A stretch of DNA of 64,000 nucleotides from Tetragonia tetragonoides (lineage: Eukaryota; Streptophyta; Magnoliopsida; Caryophyllales; Aizoaceae): the NCBI GenBank assembly GCA_038025085.1, contig CM076144.1, forward strand, positions 33,695,501 to 33,759,500, given 5' to 3'. The position numbers were made by a program, and so were the translations under genes. The notes beneath the pieces were generated by a model, which saw nothing but the letters and a program-made list of their open reading frames with translations, was not told the DNA's origin and searched no databases. This document shows positions 36,156-45,650 of the stretch, one piece after another (positions within the stretch are counted from its first letter, which is position 1; each line of letters begins with the position of its first letter).

Positions 36156-36163
36156 CTTATATA
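36156..36163 (-). promoter_or_regulatory. TATA box of element B 5' LTR
   Basis: Minus strand CCTATATAAGCT. The same box is at 11161 in solo LTR A (inverted part). Transcription would start about 30 bp downstream (near 36125), just before the CT-rich block, so the CT tract would be in the 5' untranslated RNA. Confidence 0.55.
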
Positions 36164-36494
36164 GGTCTCTAGTCAATAAAAGTCAAAACCTACTAAACTT
36201 AGGATTAATTTTCTTATTTAATTGCTAACTAAAAATAATTAAAACCAATTAAATGCTAATTAAAACTAATTAAAAAAATATGAATAAATCTTATTCATAT
36301 ACAAAACTATTTTAATTAAATCCCTCAGTTTGATAAATATAAATAACGAAATTCCCATAATAATACTTAATATTATTATGGCTTAATTTGAATAAATCGA
36401 ATCGTTATATAAATATACGATTTAAATCTCCGAAACTATTTATAAAAGAATTATAAATCGATATTATAATTATAGAAAATATTGGGGTATCACA

Positions 36495-37510
36495 CCTTCT
36501 TTAGAATTACTTTAGCTTTCATATTTTTAGCTTCCCTTGTTGATTGTCCAGCTCTATATTGCTGGAGTTTCTTAATGTTATTTAGTCATAACATGCCAAT
36601 ATCTGAGCCTTTGATTAGAATTTGCCTATCTTTTTCATAGTTGGCTACAACCCTTATTTTGGGTGGTTTCACCATCCAATTACTCATGTAAAGCTTGTTT
36701 CATGTTTGTTCTTATTATTCAAAGATATCACGCTTTGCCAGTTATATGTATTAGCAATATTTACTCTTAGTATGAGGTTTTTAAGTTAGTTTTTGTTTTT
36801 GTGCACTTTCTTTGTGGCAATCTCACTTAGAGGTTTTCTAGATTTTTATGAGTGGGTAACTCTTTGTCTGACATTAGTTTGTGCTTATATCAGACTACTC
36901 TGCAGACTACCATTCTAAGTTTGGTTGTGTGGGATATCAATGTACCTCACTATAGCTCATTCATACTGATTTTTTTTCTCTATTGGGCAGCAAAAGCATT
37001 TTTGTTTTGCAATAGTACTATATTTAAGATATTTGCAAGATTATGATCCTTTTGTTTATCACCTTGTGAAAATAGTATCTTTAGAGAATAGAGATTAATA
37101 TGAAGGTATTTCATTCGATTGCTAGCCCTGTGCTGCCAGTGATATCATCTGGTTTGATTGTGAGTTTTATTCTAATCACCATTTACTAATATTCTTTGTT
37201 AGTATTATCTTTTATAGAGTGTTGTGTTTTGGGTTAAGAATCAACTATAAAAATTCAATTTGGAGGCCAATTTATCTCATAAAACAATTTCTCCATCCAA
37301 GGCCGAGTAAGCCATAAGGATGGAGGTTTTTCTCTCGCTGATTTTTTTTAGCTTAAAGAAGGCATCTTCAAAGATTATATATTATAAGTTAAGTCTTATG
37401 ATCACAAAGAAAATTATATTCAGAATGGTGAAAAGAACCTGCTGGTAATTTTTCAAGTATTTTTATGAATAAAATTATATTTAGCTGCTTGTACTTTTTC
37501 AAGTATTTTT
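36495..37510. other. Unassigned sequence between element B and LINE1
   Basis: About 1 kb. On the minus strand 36700-36500 reads as plausible protein (SNWMVKPPKIRVVANYEKD and LNNIKKLQQYRAGQSTREAK, one TAA between) and is cut by the LTR end at 36494. I do not recognise the family. The rest is T-rich and intron-like, with a 26-bp direct repeat (TTTTTCAAGTATTTTTATGAAT form) at about 37446 and 37492 just before LINE1. Confidence 0.45.
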
Positions 37511-37590
37511 ATGAATAATTTTTTTTTTCTGGAATGTTAGGGGAGTTGGTAAAAAGGACATTGGTGAAGAAATCAAATTGTTTTGCAGAT

Positions 37591-37595
37591 CACAC
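37591..37595. other. Target-site duplication CACAC, left copy (right copy 52500-52504)
   Basis: CACAC precedes TGTAGACAAC at 37596 and follows GTGCCTACA at 52499. It defines element C as one intact insertion into LINE1 (the codons for RSHHVNLLALVETN are split by it). Confidence 0.9.
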
Positions 37596-38157
37596 TGTAG
37601 ACAACAAATTTGATGCGTAGGCTAAAATAAGTTGAACAAATATAATTTGTATTGATTTGAATGTATGGGTTACAATCTCTGTATTTTCTATCCGTTACAA
37701 TGAACAAATAATATAAATCCTCTGATTCTGTCTCTCAGTTTGAATGTTCTTGAGCAAGGGTCTTCAAAGACTTAAATCTTGATCAAGGTAGTAATTTTGG
37801 TGGATGAAATGCTCTGGCAGGGCTTTCTGCTTGTAGATTTTCCAACCTCTGGAATGAAGTGAGACTTCGATATTTATAGAGAGGAACAGGGAACTCCAAT
37901 CCATTAACAGGCTTAGTAGTCATGGACTGGCCCAATACATTGACTTGATAGTCTTTTCTTATGGGTTTGGTCTATTTAACTATTTACTTGGCCCAACAGG
38001 TGTGGATTGGCCCAAGGGTTAAATATAAGCCCATTTTGATGGCTTTTGGCCCATCTTAATTTTCGGGATTAATTAATTAAATTAAGCTAAATATATTTTA
38101 ACCCAAATTAATTAATTCAATTCAATTAAGGCACTTAATAAATTTTTAGTGCCTACA
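37596..38157 (-). repeat. Element C 3' LTR (562 bp)
   Basis: On the minus strand starts TGTAGGCACTAAAAATT (38157) and ends TTGTTGTCTACA (37596). It has a TATA-like CTATAAATA (37871-37879, minus). Almost identical to the 5' LTR. Confidence 0.95.
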
Positions 38158-38169
38158 AATTGCCCCCTC
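38158..38169 (-). other. Element C polypurine tract
   Basis: Minus strand GAGGGGGCAATT directly before the 3' LTR start, the expected place and composition. Confidence 0.75.
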
Positions 38170-38960
38170 GAGACCGAGTCACGCACATGACGTCGTGTTT
38201 CATCGTGACGGGGTGTCGAACTGGACTTAACATATCAGTCTACCATGTAGTTGACTCCATTCTAAGAGAGCGGGGAAATATCTAGATTCAAGGGCTTGGA
38301 AGCGTTTTCTTGAATCTAGCAGAACGAGAGTCTTGTCAACTTGTTCTCGAACTGCGGACCTACTTTTTTGTGGTAGGGAGGTGACGGGGCCTTGTTGTCT
38401 GGCTTGTTCCATCATGTCTGACGGGGCCTTTGTGGCTTGTTCCGTCTCGCCTTTTCAAAGATAATATGGTGTTATCACTTTATTGAAGTTTTGACTTAGC
38501 AGGTAGACGAACTAATTTGCAGTGTGTAATAAACACTTTTAGTCGTCTCCTTGTCAAATTTTGACTTGACTGTCCCATGATAAGCGCTTGTTAAATATGT
38601 CTTGAATAATGTAACCCAGGCTGAGTACCGACTTGATAGGGTTACACTGTAGTAGACGCACCTTTAACATATGGCTACAAATTTTTTTAGCCCCAAATGC
38701 CGAGGTGTCATGAATTTTTTTAGTGTAGCTAGCTTTATTAGTTGCCAAGCCGTTATCACACGCTCATGTTGAGCTACCAAGACTGAATACTGTTTTAATT
38801 GGGTAAGGAAACTATAGCAGTAGATTACTAATACAATTTGGAAAGTTGGTAATATCCCAAATTAAATTAGAAAAGTGATAATATAAATCACTAAATTAGC
38901 TAAGCTGACCTGACCAAGTTAGGGAAACAAATCCCAATCGGTCTCGGATTCTAAAAAGCC
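38170..38960. other. Element C region upstream of the antisense promoter
   Basis: About 0.8 kb without a convincing frame on either strand. It lies between the polypurine tract and the TATA box of the antisense gene. It would be the 5' regulatory region of that gene and the 3' untranslated region of the retroelement transcript. Confidence 0.5.
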
Positions 38961-38966
38961 GATGAC

Positions 38967-38974
38967 TATATAAG
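38967..38974 (+). promoter_or_regulatory. TATA box of the antisense PMD gene (inferred)
   Basis: CTATATAAGT on the + strand, 2.0 kb upstream of the PMD start codon. It is followed within 90 bp by an imperfect direct repeat (TGAGGTGCTTCT twice, at about 38988 and 39014) and a strong 5' splice consensus TTAG|GTAAGA at 39041. A second good donor, TTAG|GTAAGC, is at 39276, and another, AAG|GTAAAG, at 40103. Together these suggest a spliced 5' leader. No transcript evidence is available. Confidence 0.5.
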
Positions 38975-40229
38975 TCTTGCACGCCTGAGGTGCTTCTTGA
39001 CAAAAATCCATCTTGAGGTGCTTCTGCAAGGTTGTCTTAGGTAAGATTCACGGTCTCCCATGCTTGCTTTTATGTGTTTTGACCTTCAATTTCCATCATG
39101 TAATGATATTAACTTTGATTGCTTTTATACTGATCAATTGCCCTCTTAACCTTTTAATTCCAATGTCTTTCTTTTTTTGTCTTCACATATAAAGAGAGCC
39201 AAGAAATATTGATATGTGGGTTGCAAGTTGGAAGCATCTTTCTTCAATCATATGTACTGAAGCAAAGAAAGTTAGGTAAGCCCCCTTTAACCAATTATTG
39301 CTTTGTTTTTACCACTTCCTTTGAACTATTATTGCTGCCTTGTCGACACCTGTAGCCACTAATTCTTGAGCAAATTTATTTGTGTGTTCTTTGCTTTAGA
39401 GATTCTCTCACGTAGATTTGCTGAATTCAGTCTTGTAATCTTCAATATCTTAGATTGGTCAACTTTATGCTTGTTTCCATATAAATATAGATCAATGCTT
39501 TTGTTGTCTATATAAATATGTAATCCACCGTGGCTTCATGTGAACTTCTTGGAGCTTTGACATGTATAGACTTCACTGAACTATGTAAATAAACAAAGCC
39601 AGGAAACTCTTCTTTTTTTTTTTAATTTTTATTTGCTGATCACTACCAACTATTTTGTCTTGTCTCTGGTTTTTTGTGTAGCTGGTAAAATCAAAGACTT
39701 GATCTTGGCTATTTTTTTTTTGTAATTTACCCCCATAATAGGCGCATGTATGCTAGTGAGAGCACTATGGTGCAGTATCTTGTACATGTGTAATCCTGCA
39801 TGTAAACAATCTTTTAGCAGCAAATTGACAAGTCCTCTTCCTTTTCTGCTCTTGAATTTTTTTTTTGCTTTGTTAATTCATTTATAGCCATCAATTAACA
39901 ACCCCTTCAGTGGCTTATGTTGGATAACGTCAACCAAATTTTGACTTTGTCCATGTATTTATTTTGTATGAACACAAAGTCAGAACCAAGCAACTGTATT
40001 CTGGCCGCAAACTTGGGCAGTGTGAAAGAAGATTCAAGGGTCCTCTTCTTTGCTTGCCTTTGACTCTTTCCTTATTTGGAGGTTGTCATGTCCCAAAACA
40101 AGGTAAAGTGTTCGACACTTTTTTTTTTTTATATTTTTTTAGCCGTGATTTGCTCCCTTTGTATATGTGTGCTTGTACATGGTATTTCTTGCATGTATAT
40201 TTTTTTAGGTTACCAAATATGACAATCCG

Positions 40230-40775
40230 GAGTGCAAGACATAATATATGGGATCATCTCATATTTGTGAACTCATGCGTTGTAACCGTTAGAGGCCATC
40301 TCGAGTTCACATCTTCATGTGTTGTACCCCATGTATTTGAAAACCAAGACATAGTGCATAGAATCATCTCGGATTTGTGAACTCATGCGTTGTAACCGTT
40401 AGAGGCCATCTCGGGTTCACATCTCCATGCGTTGTACCCTCTGTGCTTGAAGACCAAGACACAGTGCATAGAATCATCTCGAATTTGTGAACTCATGCGT
40501 TGTAACCGTTAGAGGCCATCTCGGGTTCACATATCCATGCGTTGTACCCTATGTGCTTGATAACCAAGACATAGTGCATAGAATCATCTCGGATTTGTGA
40601 ACTCATGCGTTGTAACCGTTAGAGGCCATCTCGGGTTCACATCTCCATGCGTTGTACCCTATGTGCTTGAAGACCAAGGTTCGCCGCCGTACCCTAAGTC
40701 ATCTCGGATTTGTGAACTCATGCGTTATAATCGTTAGAGGCCATCTCGGGTTCACATCTCCATGCGCTGCACTAA
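40230..40775. repeat. Five-copy 110-bp tandem repeat in the leader of the antisense gene
   Basis: The landmark GAACTCATGCGTTGTAACCG starts at 40269, 40379, 40489 and 40599 (period 110). A fifth, slightly changed copy is at 40714 (spacing 115). Units also share GGCCATCTCG, TTCACATC and CATGCGTTGTACCC. Copies are over 90% alike. They end about 200 bp before the PMD coding exon. Confidence 0.95.
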
Positions 40776-40976
40776 GGTACCAGATGAAAACGACACACAT
40801 GATCCTGAAGGCAACAACGAGTCCTCTAAAAAGTGCAACGACAATACGCACGTAGTGTCATTAGTGCAACAATGATTCCTTTGGTATGTGCAATCTAAAA
40901 GATTATAAGAGTGCTGACACCCTTTCTTTTTCTCTTTTTTTCTTTTTTTTTTTCTTTTTTTTTCCAGGGTATAACT

Positions 40977-43138
40977 ATGATACGATTCAAGGAGCATACG
41001 CAAGACGGTCATCTTTACCTCTTAGCAACTAAATCTGAAGGTGACAAGGCTAAGAAGGATGTAAGTTTTCGTGTGCGTCACTCTCTCTTGCGACCTCGGG
41101 GACCAGCACTACAAATTGATCGCTCACTTGTTCAACTAGAGATGTCATCCATGATTGAACAAGGAGCGCATGACGGGACCACTGCTCATATCCTGAAAAG
41201 CCCTAATCATGATTGTTTATCTTCGAATGATACTTTTCCTTTACTTGGTTGCAATATCATCTCTGGCACATCCAAGTGGAGTTCTCATAGTTTGAAGATT
41301 TCGGGAGAGTTTAATTATATTTCGAAGTATTGGGAGTGCACTGAAGTTATTCTTTCTCGCTTTGGAAATATCTTGGCAAAGTGTTCTCTCCGCAGTGCTG
41401 TATATGCTTCCCTTTATACCTATGACCGAGAGCCTAGTGTTTTCCGTGCATTTTGTGAGGCTTTGTGCCCTACTACTAATACCCTTCACACTTTGGCAGG
41501 CGAGGTATCCATTTCTCTATGGGATTTATATAAGATCGCTGGTTTGCCTATTTCTTGCTTACCTTATGACGAGACAGTCCCTAGTTGTAACACATTGCAA
41601 GGGAAAGATAACGACGACCAAAGACCAGTCCCACCAACTTGTGAGTACTTATTTGCTACGTACCATCACCTGAAAAATCATTCTTCCCATGGAGTTTCTG
41701 CTGAGAGATGGATTTATTTTTGGTGTAAGAAGAAGTTAGTCTACAAAGCCCCAACTACACGCCGACGCCGACGACAGGCCACGGGTGCTCCTAAACTTAC
41801 TCACAATGCAGATGGTAATTTTCAGATTTTTAATGCTCTTGGGATTGTAGAGACAGAGGTACAAGAGAAAGTGTATTTGGCAGCATTTCTTTCTTGTTGG
41901 TTATGCACCTTTGTTTTACCGGACACTAAAGACGGGTTAATTAGACCTAAAACTTTTGAGCTTGCGGCATTGATGGCGTCGCAAAAGAAGTTTAGTCTCG
42001 CTGTCCCAGTATTTGCTAGCATCTATCGTGGTTTGAATGCAAGAGCCAACTCTGCCAAACCATCATTTAGCAACTGTCTTTTTCCTGCCCACTATGTTTA
42101 TGCTTGGCTTGCTTTTTATTTTGACACACATTACTCTCTTGATCCATCTCCTACTGGTCCTGGACTGACACAATATTCAGGCGCCCAATCAGCCAGATTT
42201 AAGGAGGACGCGGAGGCTCGAAAGCTTATTCATGTGGGGGGAATCATTAAATGGAAATGTAATATCTTCAACAAGAATCGGAATGAGGCCTTATGCGATG
42301 ATGGTAATTTGGAAGCCTCGAGGCATGACTACATGGCGTCCCTTCGTTTTGCCTATTTACCTTTGCGCGATGGAGATTTCTTTCATGTTGAACCTTACAG
42401 TCCTCTTCGGTTCAGTAGACAGTTTGGTTTTTGTCAAGATATTCCTAGCAAGCTCCTGGATAATCCTGTTCCCAATGATGTGTCTTATAGCAAAGCGTTG
42501 ACATACTGGGATACGCTACTATTCATGAATAGCAAGTCCAATGTCTTTCTACCTTGCCCTTCTTTAAACCTATCACAATTTGTCACCAGTCGATTTAAGG
42601 ATTGGTGGACCAAGATGAATGTTCACGACCTTAGGGACAATGTTGCTATCCTTCAAAGAGGACTTGAACTTGATATGTCTCGATCGCAGAAGGATCAAAA
42701 AGATAAAACATCAAAGAAAGGTACAGGACGCGACATCGTGGTCATGGATGGTGATAATACAGATGAGACCTCAAGCATTGTTGCTACTACGCGAGATGCC
42801 TCTTCCCAGTCACAATCACATTCCAGGCACATGACAGATGTTGACAATGAAAGTAGTGATAAAGAGTCCGAAACTAACTTTAAGCATCATAGAAGGAAGC
42901 GAAAGTCCCGAGCTGACGATGTGGAGGATACCAAGACAATTTGTGCTGATAACGTTTTTGATGACATTTCCGATTTTTCGACCACACCAATCGACCTTGT
43001 ATTGGTATGCTTTTCTTCTTATCTGTTCTATTCATCTTATTTCTCTTTCTTTGTTTACTCATTATTCTTATCTATTTTTTGCAGACAGGGGATTTTGATC
43101 TTGACAAGAGGTACCAAATGCGATCAATGAGCCCTTAA
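40977..43138 (+). CDS. Antisense gene of element C: plant mobile domain (PMD) protein
   Basis: Coding exons 40977-43004 and 43085-43138. The start is the first ATG after a T-rich polypyrimidine tract and 3' splice site TTTTCCAG|GG (40967/40968), so the upstream in-frame Met at 40911 lies in the intron. The first exon is open for 676 codons. PMD motifs: GEFNYISKYWECTEVILSRF, AVYASLYTYDREPSVFRAF, CPTTNTLHTLAGEVSISLWD, LYKIAGLPI, and later HYVYAWLAFYFDTHY and MASLRFAYLPLRDGDFFHVE. The tail is basic and Ser/Asp-rich (RRKRKSR). An 80-bp phase-0 intron (GTATGC...TTGCAG, 43005-43084) follows LVL, then TGDFDLDKRY and a stop. PMD proteins are known both as host factors and as cargo of transposons; a biochemical role is not established here. 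Confidence 0.8.
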
Positions 43139-43142
43139 TAAG

Positions 43143-44033
43143 ATGAAACGAGGAGCGAAGACTTATGGGCCCCATCGTCGACCTGGAAAAGACTACAACT
43201 TTGTGAAGGGTTTGACCACTAAAGTCGACAAAGAGAATGAAGATGATGCAGACTCTCTATCCACCCATAGCCAAGCTTCTATTGAGGGACCTCATTCCTT
43301 GGAGACAGCAAGCAAGAAGCTTATAGATGTTCCAAAAAACAACTCCACTGTTGAATTGTCTCCCGCAAAGAAGAAACTTCTTCCTTCATATTCAGTTACT
43401 TCCTTTCGACCTGGTCCTCATTCAAGAAATATATTTGCAAAAGCCATACGCGACATTGGAGCAAAATATTTAGCGAGCTTACGCGATGCTCCTTTCATTG
43501 AGGTTGAGAAGAGGTATTGGGAGGCTTCCACAGTATATAAGGGCATTGCAAACCTTAAAGGAGATCCTGCCTCACTGAAGCGTAAAGTGGACTCATATGT
43601 GGCATCTGTCAGATCCTACCTTGCACTGGAACATGCTGTTGTGTAACGCAAGTGACCTGACGAATTAGAGCGAGAAGTGGAAGTACATACAGTAAAGGTC
43701 ACTGAAGCAGAATCAAGCCTCAATACTGTGCGGGTTGAGCATGGTGACTTAGTTAGGAGACGCTTGAGAGTCGAACAAAAGGTTGCAAATCTAGAGGAAG
43801 AGCTACGCAATGCTCGAGAAGAAGGACTTCAATTGACAAGTGACCTGGAGGCTAAAATAACTTCGGTGAGCCAAGTCGAAGCACACGTCGTAGAGATGCG
43901 ACGGGTTCTAGCTGACATAGAGGCGAGCCAAATTTTAACACCTGAGGAAGCTGCCCAATTCGAGGATCACAAGAAGAGCCTTTTGGAGCTTCAGTCATCA
44001 CTTAAACCCGAAGAGTGGATGAACTCAGAATGA
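43143..44033 (+). pseudogene. Antisense gene, C-terminal coiled-coil part, broken by stops
   Basis: Two open pieces in one frame, 43143-43646 and 43677-44033, separated by TAA (43644-43646) and TGA 12 bp later. The first piece is MKRGAKTYGPHRRPGKDYNF then a Ser-rich linker and FRPGPHSRNIFAKAIRDIGA. The second is a heptad-rich coiled coil (VRRRLRVEQKVANLEEELR, LEAKITSVSQVEAHVVEMRR). It is one base out of phase with the preceding PMD exon, which ends in TAATAA at 43136. It is most likely the original C-terminus of the same protein, lost by a frameshift and two stops, or joined by an intron I cannot see. Confidence 0.55.
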
Positions 44034-44119
44034 TTGCTCTTATGCTTATTTCTTGTTTATTTATTTTACTCACCTGCGAACATAGACTTCCCTAATGTTG
44101 TCGACTTCATTCTTTTATG

Positions 44120-44125
44120 AATAAA
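44120..44125 (+). terminator. Polyadenylation signal of the antisense gene (inferred)
   Basis: AATAAA at 44120, 87 bp after the last stop, followed by AGAACG, a T-run and a T-rich stretch, as in plant 3' ends. It lies 278 bp before the end of the integrase frame coming from the other strand, so the two units converge. Confidence 0.5.
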
Positions 44126-44402
44126 GAACGTTTTTTTTTTTTGTTTATTTGTTTGACTGTACTTGGTTTTATGTTTCCAAGTTGCCTACGTACTTATAAG
44201 AGCATGAAATCTCTAAATAAGATCAAGTCATAACGTAGTTCAAGAAAAGAAATTATTTTATCTAATTTTTTCGCCGTTAACAGTCTATACTCTTGCGGGC
44301 CAGGAGTAGTTCAATGGTTTTATTTATTTATTTATTTATTTATTTTCTTATTTTTATGTGTGTAGTTTAAGCTCTTGCTTAGGAGCATTGCTAATGTACT
44401 CT

Positions 44403-45629
44403 TCAAGGATAGTAACGCTTCAAGAACTTGCCGTTGATAGGGCCAATTCTAAGTCCTTCGGCATCGACTATCTTATAAGCTCCATTTGTGTAGACCTCTT
44501 GAACGACATATGGGCCATCCCACTTAGAAGTAAACTTGCTTTTAGTTTTGCGTGAGACGATGATAGGCCTTCTGACTGTAAGGACCATATCCCCAACTTG
44601 GAAAGAGCGAGGACGAACTTTCTTATTGAAAGCACGTGACAAACGTGCTTGATAACATTGCAACTTTTGTTGTGCCTCGATCCTTTTCTCGTCAAGGGCC
44701 TCTAACTCTGTTAGGCGAAGCTTATCTTTTTCATCATCCGTAAGCCCTTCCTGTATAGCGACTCGCAAGGATGGGATTTCAAGCTCCAAAGGCAAGACAA
44801 CCTCCACACCGTACACAAGAGCATAAGGAGTTGATTGAGTTCGCGTCTTGTAAGTAGTGCGGTATGCCCACATGGCTTCATCAAGCCTTTCATGCCAATC
44901 TTTCTTTTTGGGCTTTGAGACTATCTTGCTTAACAAGTTGCAAAGCGTCTTGTTGAAAGCTTCAGCCAAGCCATTTGCAAGGGCGTTGTACATCGAGGAG
45001 TTGTGTTGGGCAAACTTGAATTTTACACACAAACTCGTCACCAACTTGTTGACGAATGACTTAGCATTATCAGTGATAATGTATCGTGCTACGCCATATC
45101 GATATATGATGTGAGCTCGGATGAAGTCGACGACATCCTCCTTTTTCACTTCACGGAGAGGGACTTCTTCTGCACATTTAGAAAAGTAATCAGTTGCAGC
45201 CAGGGTGTATAAGTGACCAGCCGAAGAATTAGGTGTGATGGGTCCTACTACATCGAGTCCCCAAGCTTCAAAAGGCCAAGACGCCACTGTTGGATGCAAT
45301 GGTTTAGGAGGTTGATGAATGAAGTTTGCATGGAATTGACAAACCTCACATCTTTTTGCATAGTTCATGCAGTCTTGTACCATGGTTGGCCAGTAGTATC
45401 CCATTCTCTTGATACTATCATAGAGTTTTGGACCGGATTGATGGGCACCACATATTCCTGAGTGAGCATCTTTTACTACTTGAATTGCCTCTTCTTCTCC
45501 TAGGCATCTCATCCAAATTCCAAGGAATGATCGACGATAAAGGGTTTCTTTGTAGTATATGAAGCGAGCAGCCCGTCGACGAATCTCTGTTTTGTGCCTT
45601 GGGTCATTTGGCAACCTTGCGTGCTCCAA
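44403..45629 (-). CDS. Element C integrase (open)
   Basis: 408 codons open. N-terminal zinc domain: HSGICGAHQSGPKLYDSIKR and CMNYAKRCEVCQFHANFIHQ (HHCC). Catalytic core: WGLDVVGPITPNSSAGHLYT, AATDYFSKCAEEVPL, GVARYIITDNAKSF, ANGLAEAFNKT, giving the D, D and E of the DDE triad. The tail has WAYRTTYKTRTQSTPYALVY, PLELEIPSLRV and FNKKVRPRSFQVGDMVLTVR, ending LKRYYP. No chromodomain follows, as expected for Tat. It would integrate the cDNA. It starts 22 bp after the RNase H frame stops (TAG near 45651), so in the live element it was one pol frame. Confidence 0.9.
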   Translation of the reverse strand: MEHARLPNDPRHKTEIRRRAARFIYYKETLYRRSFLGIWMRCLGEEEAIQVVKDAHSGICGAHQSGPKLYDSIKRMGYYWPTMVQDCMNYAKRCEVCQFHANFIHQPPKPLHPTVASWPFEAWGLDVVGPITPNSSAGHLYTLAATDYFSKCAEEVPLREVKKEDVVDFIRAHIIYRYGVARYIITDNAKSFVNKLVTSLCVKFKFAQHNSSMYNALANGLAEAFNKTLCNLLSKIVSKPKKKDWHERLDEAMWAYRTTYKTRTQSTPYALVYGVEVVLPLELEIPSLRVAIQEGLTDDEKDKLRLTELEALDEKRIEAQQKLQCYQARLSRAFNKKVRPRSFQVGDMVLTVRRPIIVSRKTKSKFTSKWDGPYVVQEVYTNGAYKIVDAEGLRIGPINGKFLKRYYP

Positions 45630-45650
45630 GAAGTCGATTAGTGGTTGGCG

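Larger units (their letters stand above)
19116..36494 (-). mobile_element. Element B: chromovirus (Tekay/Del-like Ty3/gypsy) with nested CACTA-like element
   Basis: Minus strand order: 5' LTR (36494-28358, holding a 5.4 kb insertion), tRNA-iMet primer site, an extra acidic ORF, gag with two zinc knuckles, protease, RT, RNase H, integrase, chromodomain, polypurine tract and 3' LTR (21602-19116). Catalytic motifs of protease, RT and integrase are intact in sequence, but stops interrupt pol. The outer flanks GTGAC (19111-19115) and CCTTC (36495-36499) do not match, and the LTRs differ at roughly one site in ten by hand comparison of the first 240 bp. Confidence 0.85.
28358..36494 (-). repeat. 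Element B 5' LTR, interrupted
   Basis: The ends are TGTAACACCCC (28358, + strand) and GGGTATCACA (36494). Removing the CACTA-like insertion leaves about 2.7 kb, matching the 3' LTR plus the 150 bp missing there. It has two GA tracts (35673-35744 and 36009-36079) and a strong minus-strand TATA box at 36156-36163. Frames rich in Arg-Glu across the GA tracts are not genes. Confidence 0.85.

Noticed and set aside
38227..38748. Short minus strand frames downstream of the element C integrase as an extra sense ORF
   Set aside because: About 60 codons, no domain, and no codon-like pattern; the + strand gene signals dominate this region.
40911..40976. Upstream in-frame Met as start of the PMD protein
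   Set aside because: The residues (Phe/Leu-rich) come from a polypyrimidine tract that ends in a 3' splice site, TTTTCCAG. The ATG at 40977 directly after it is more likely.
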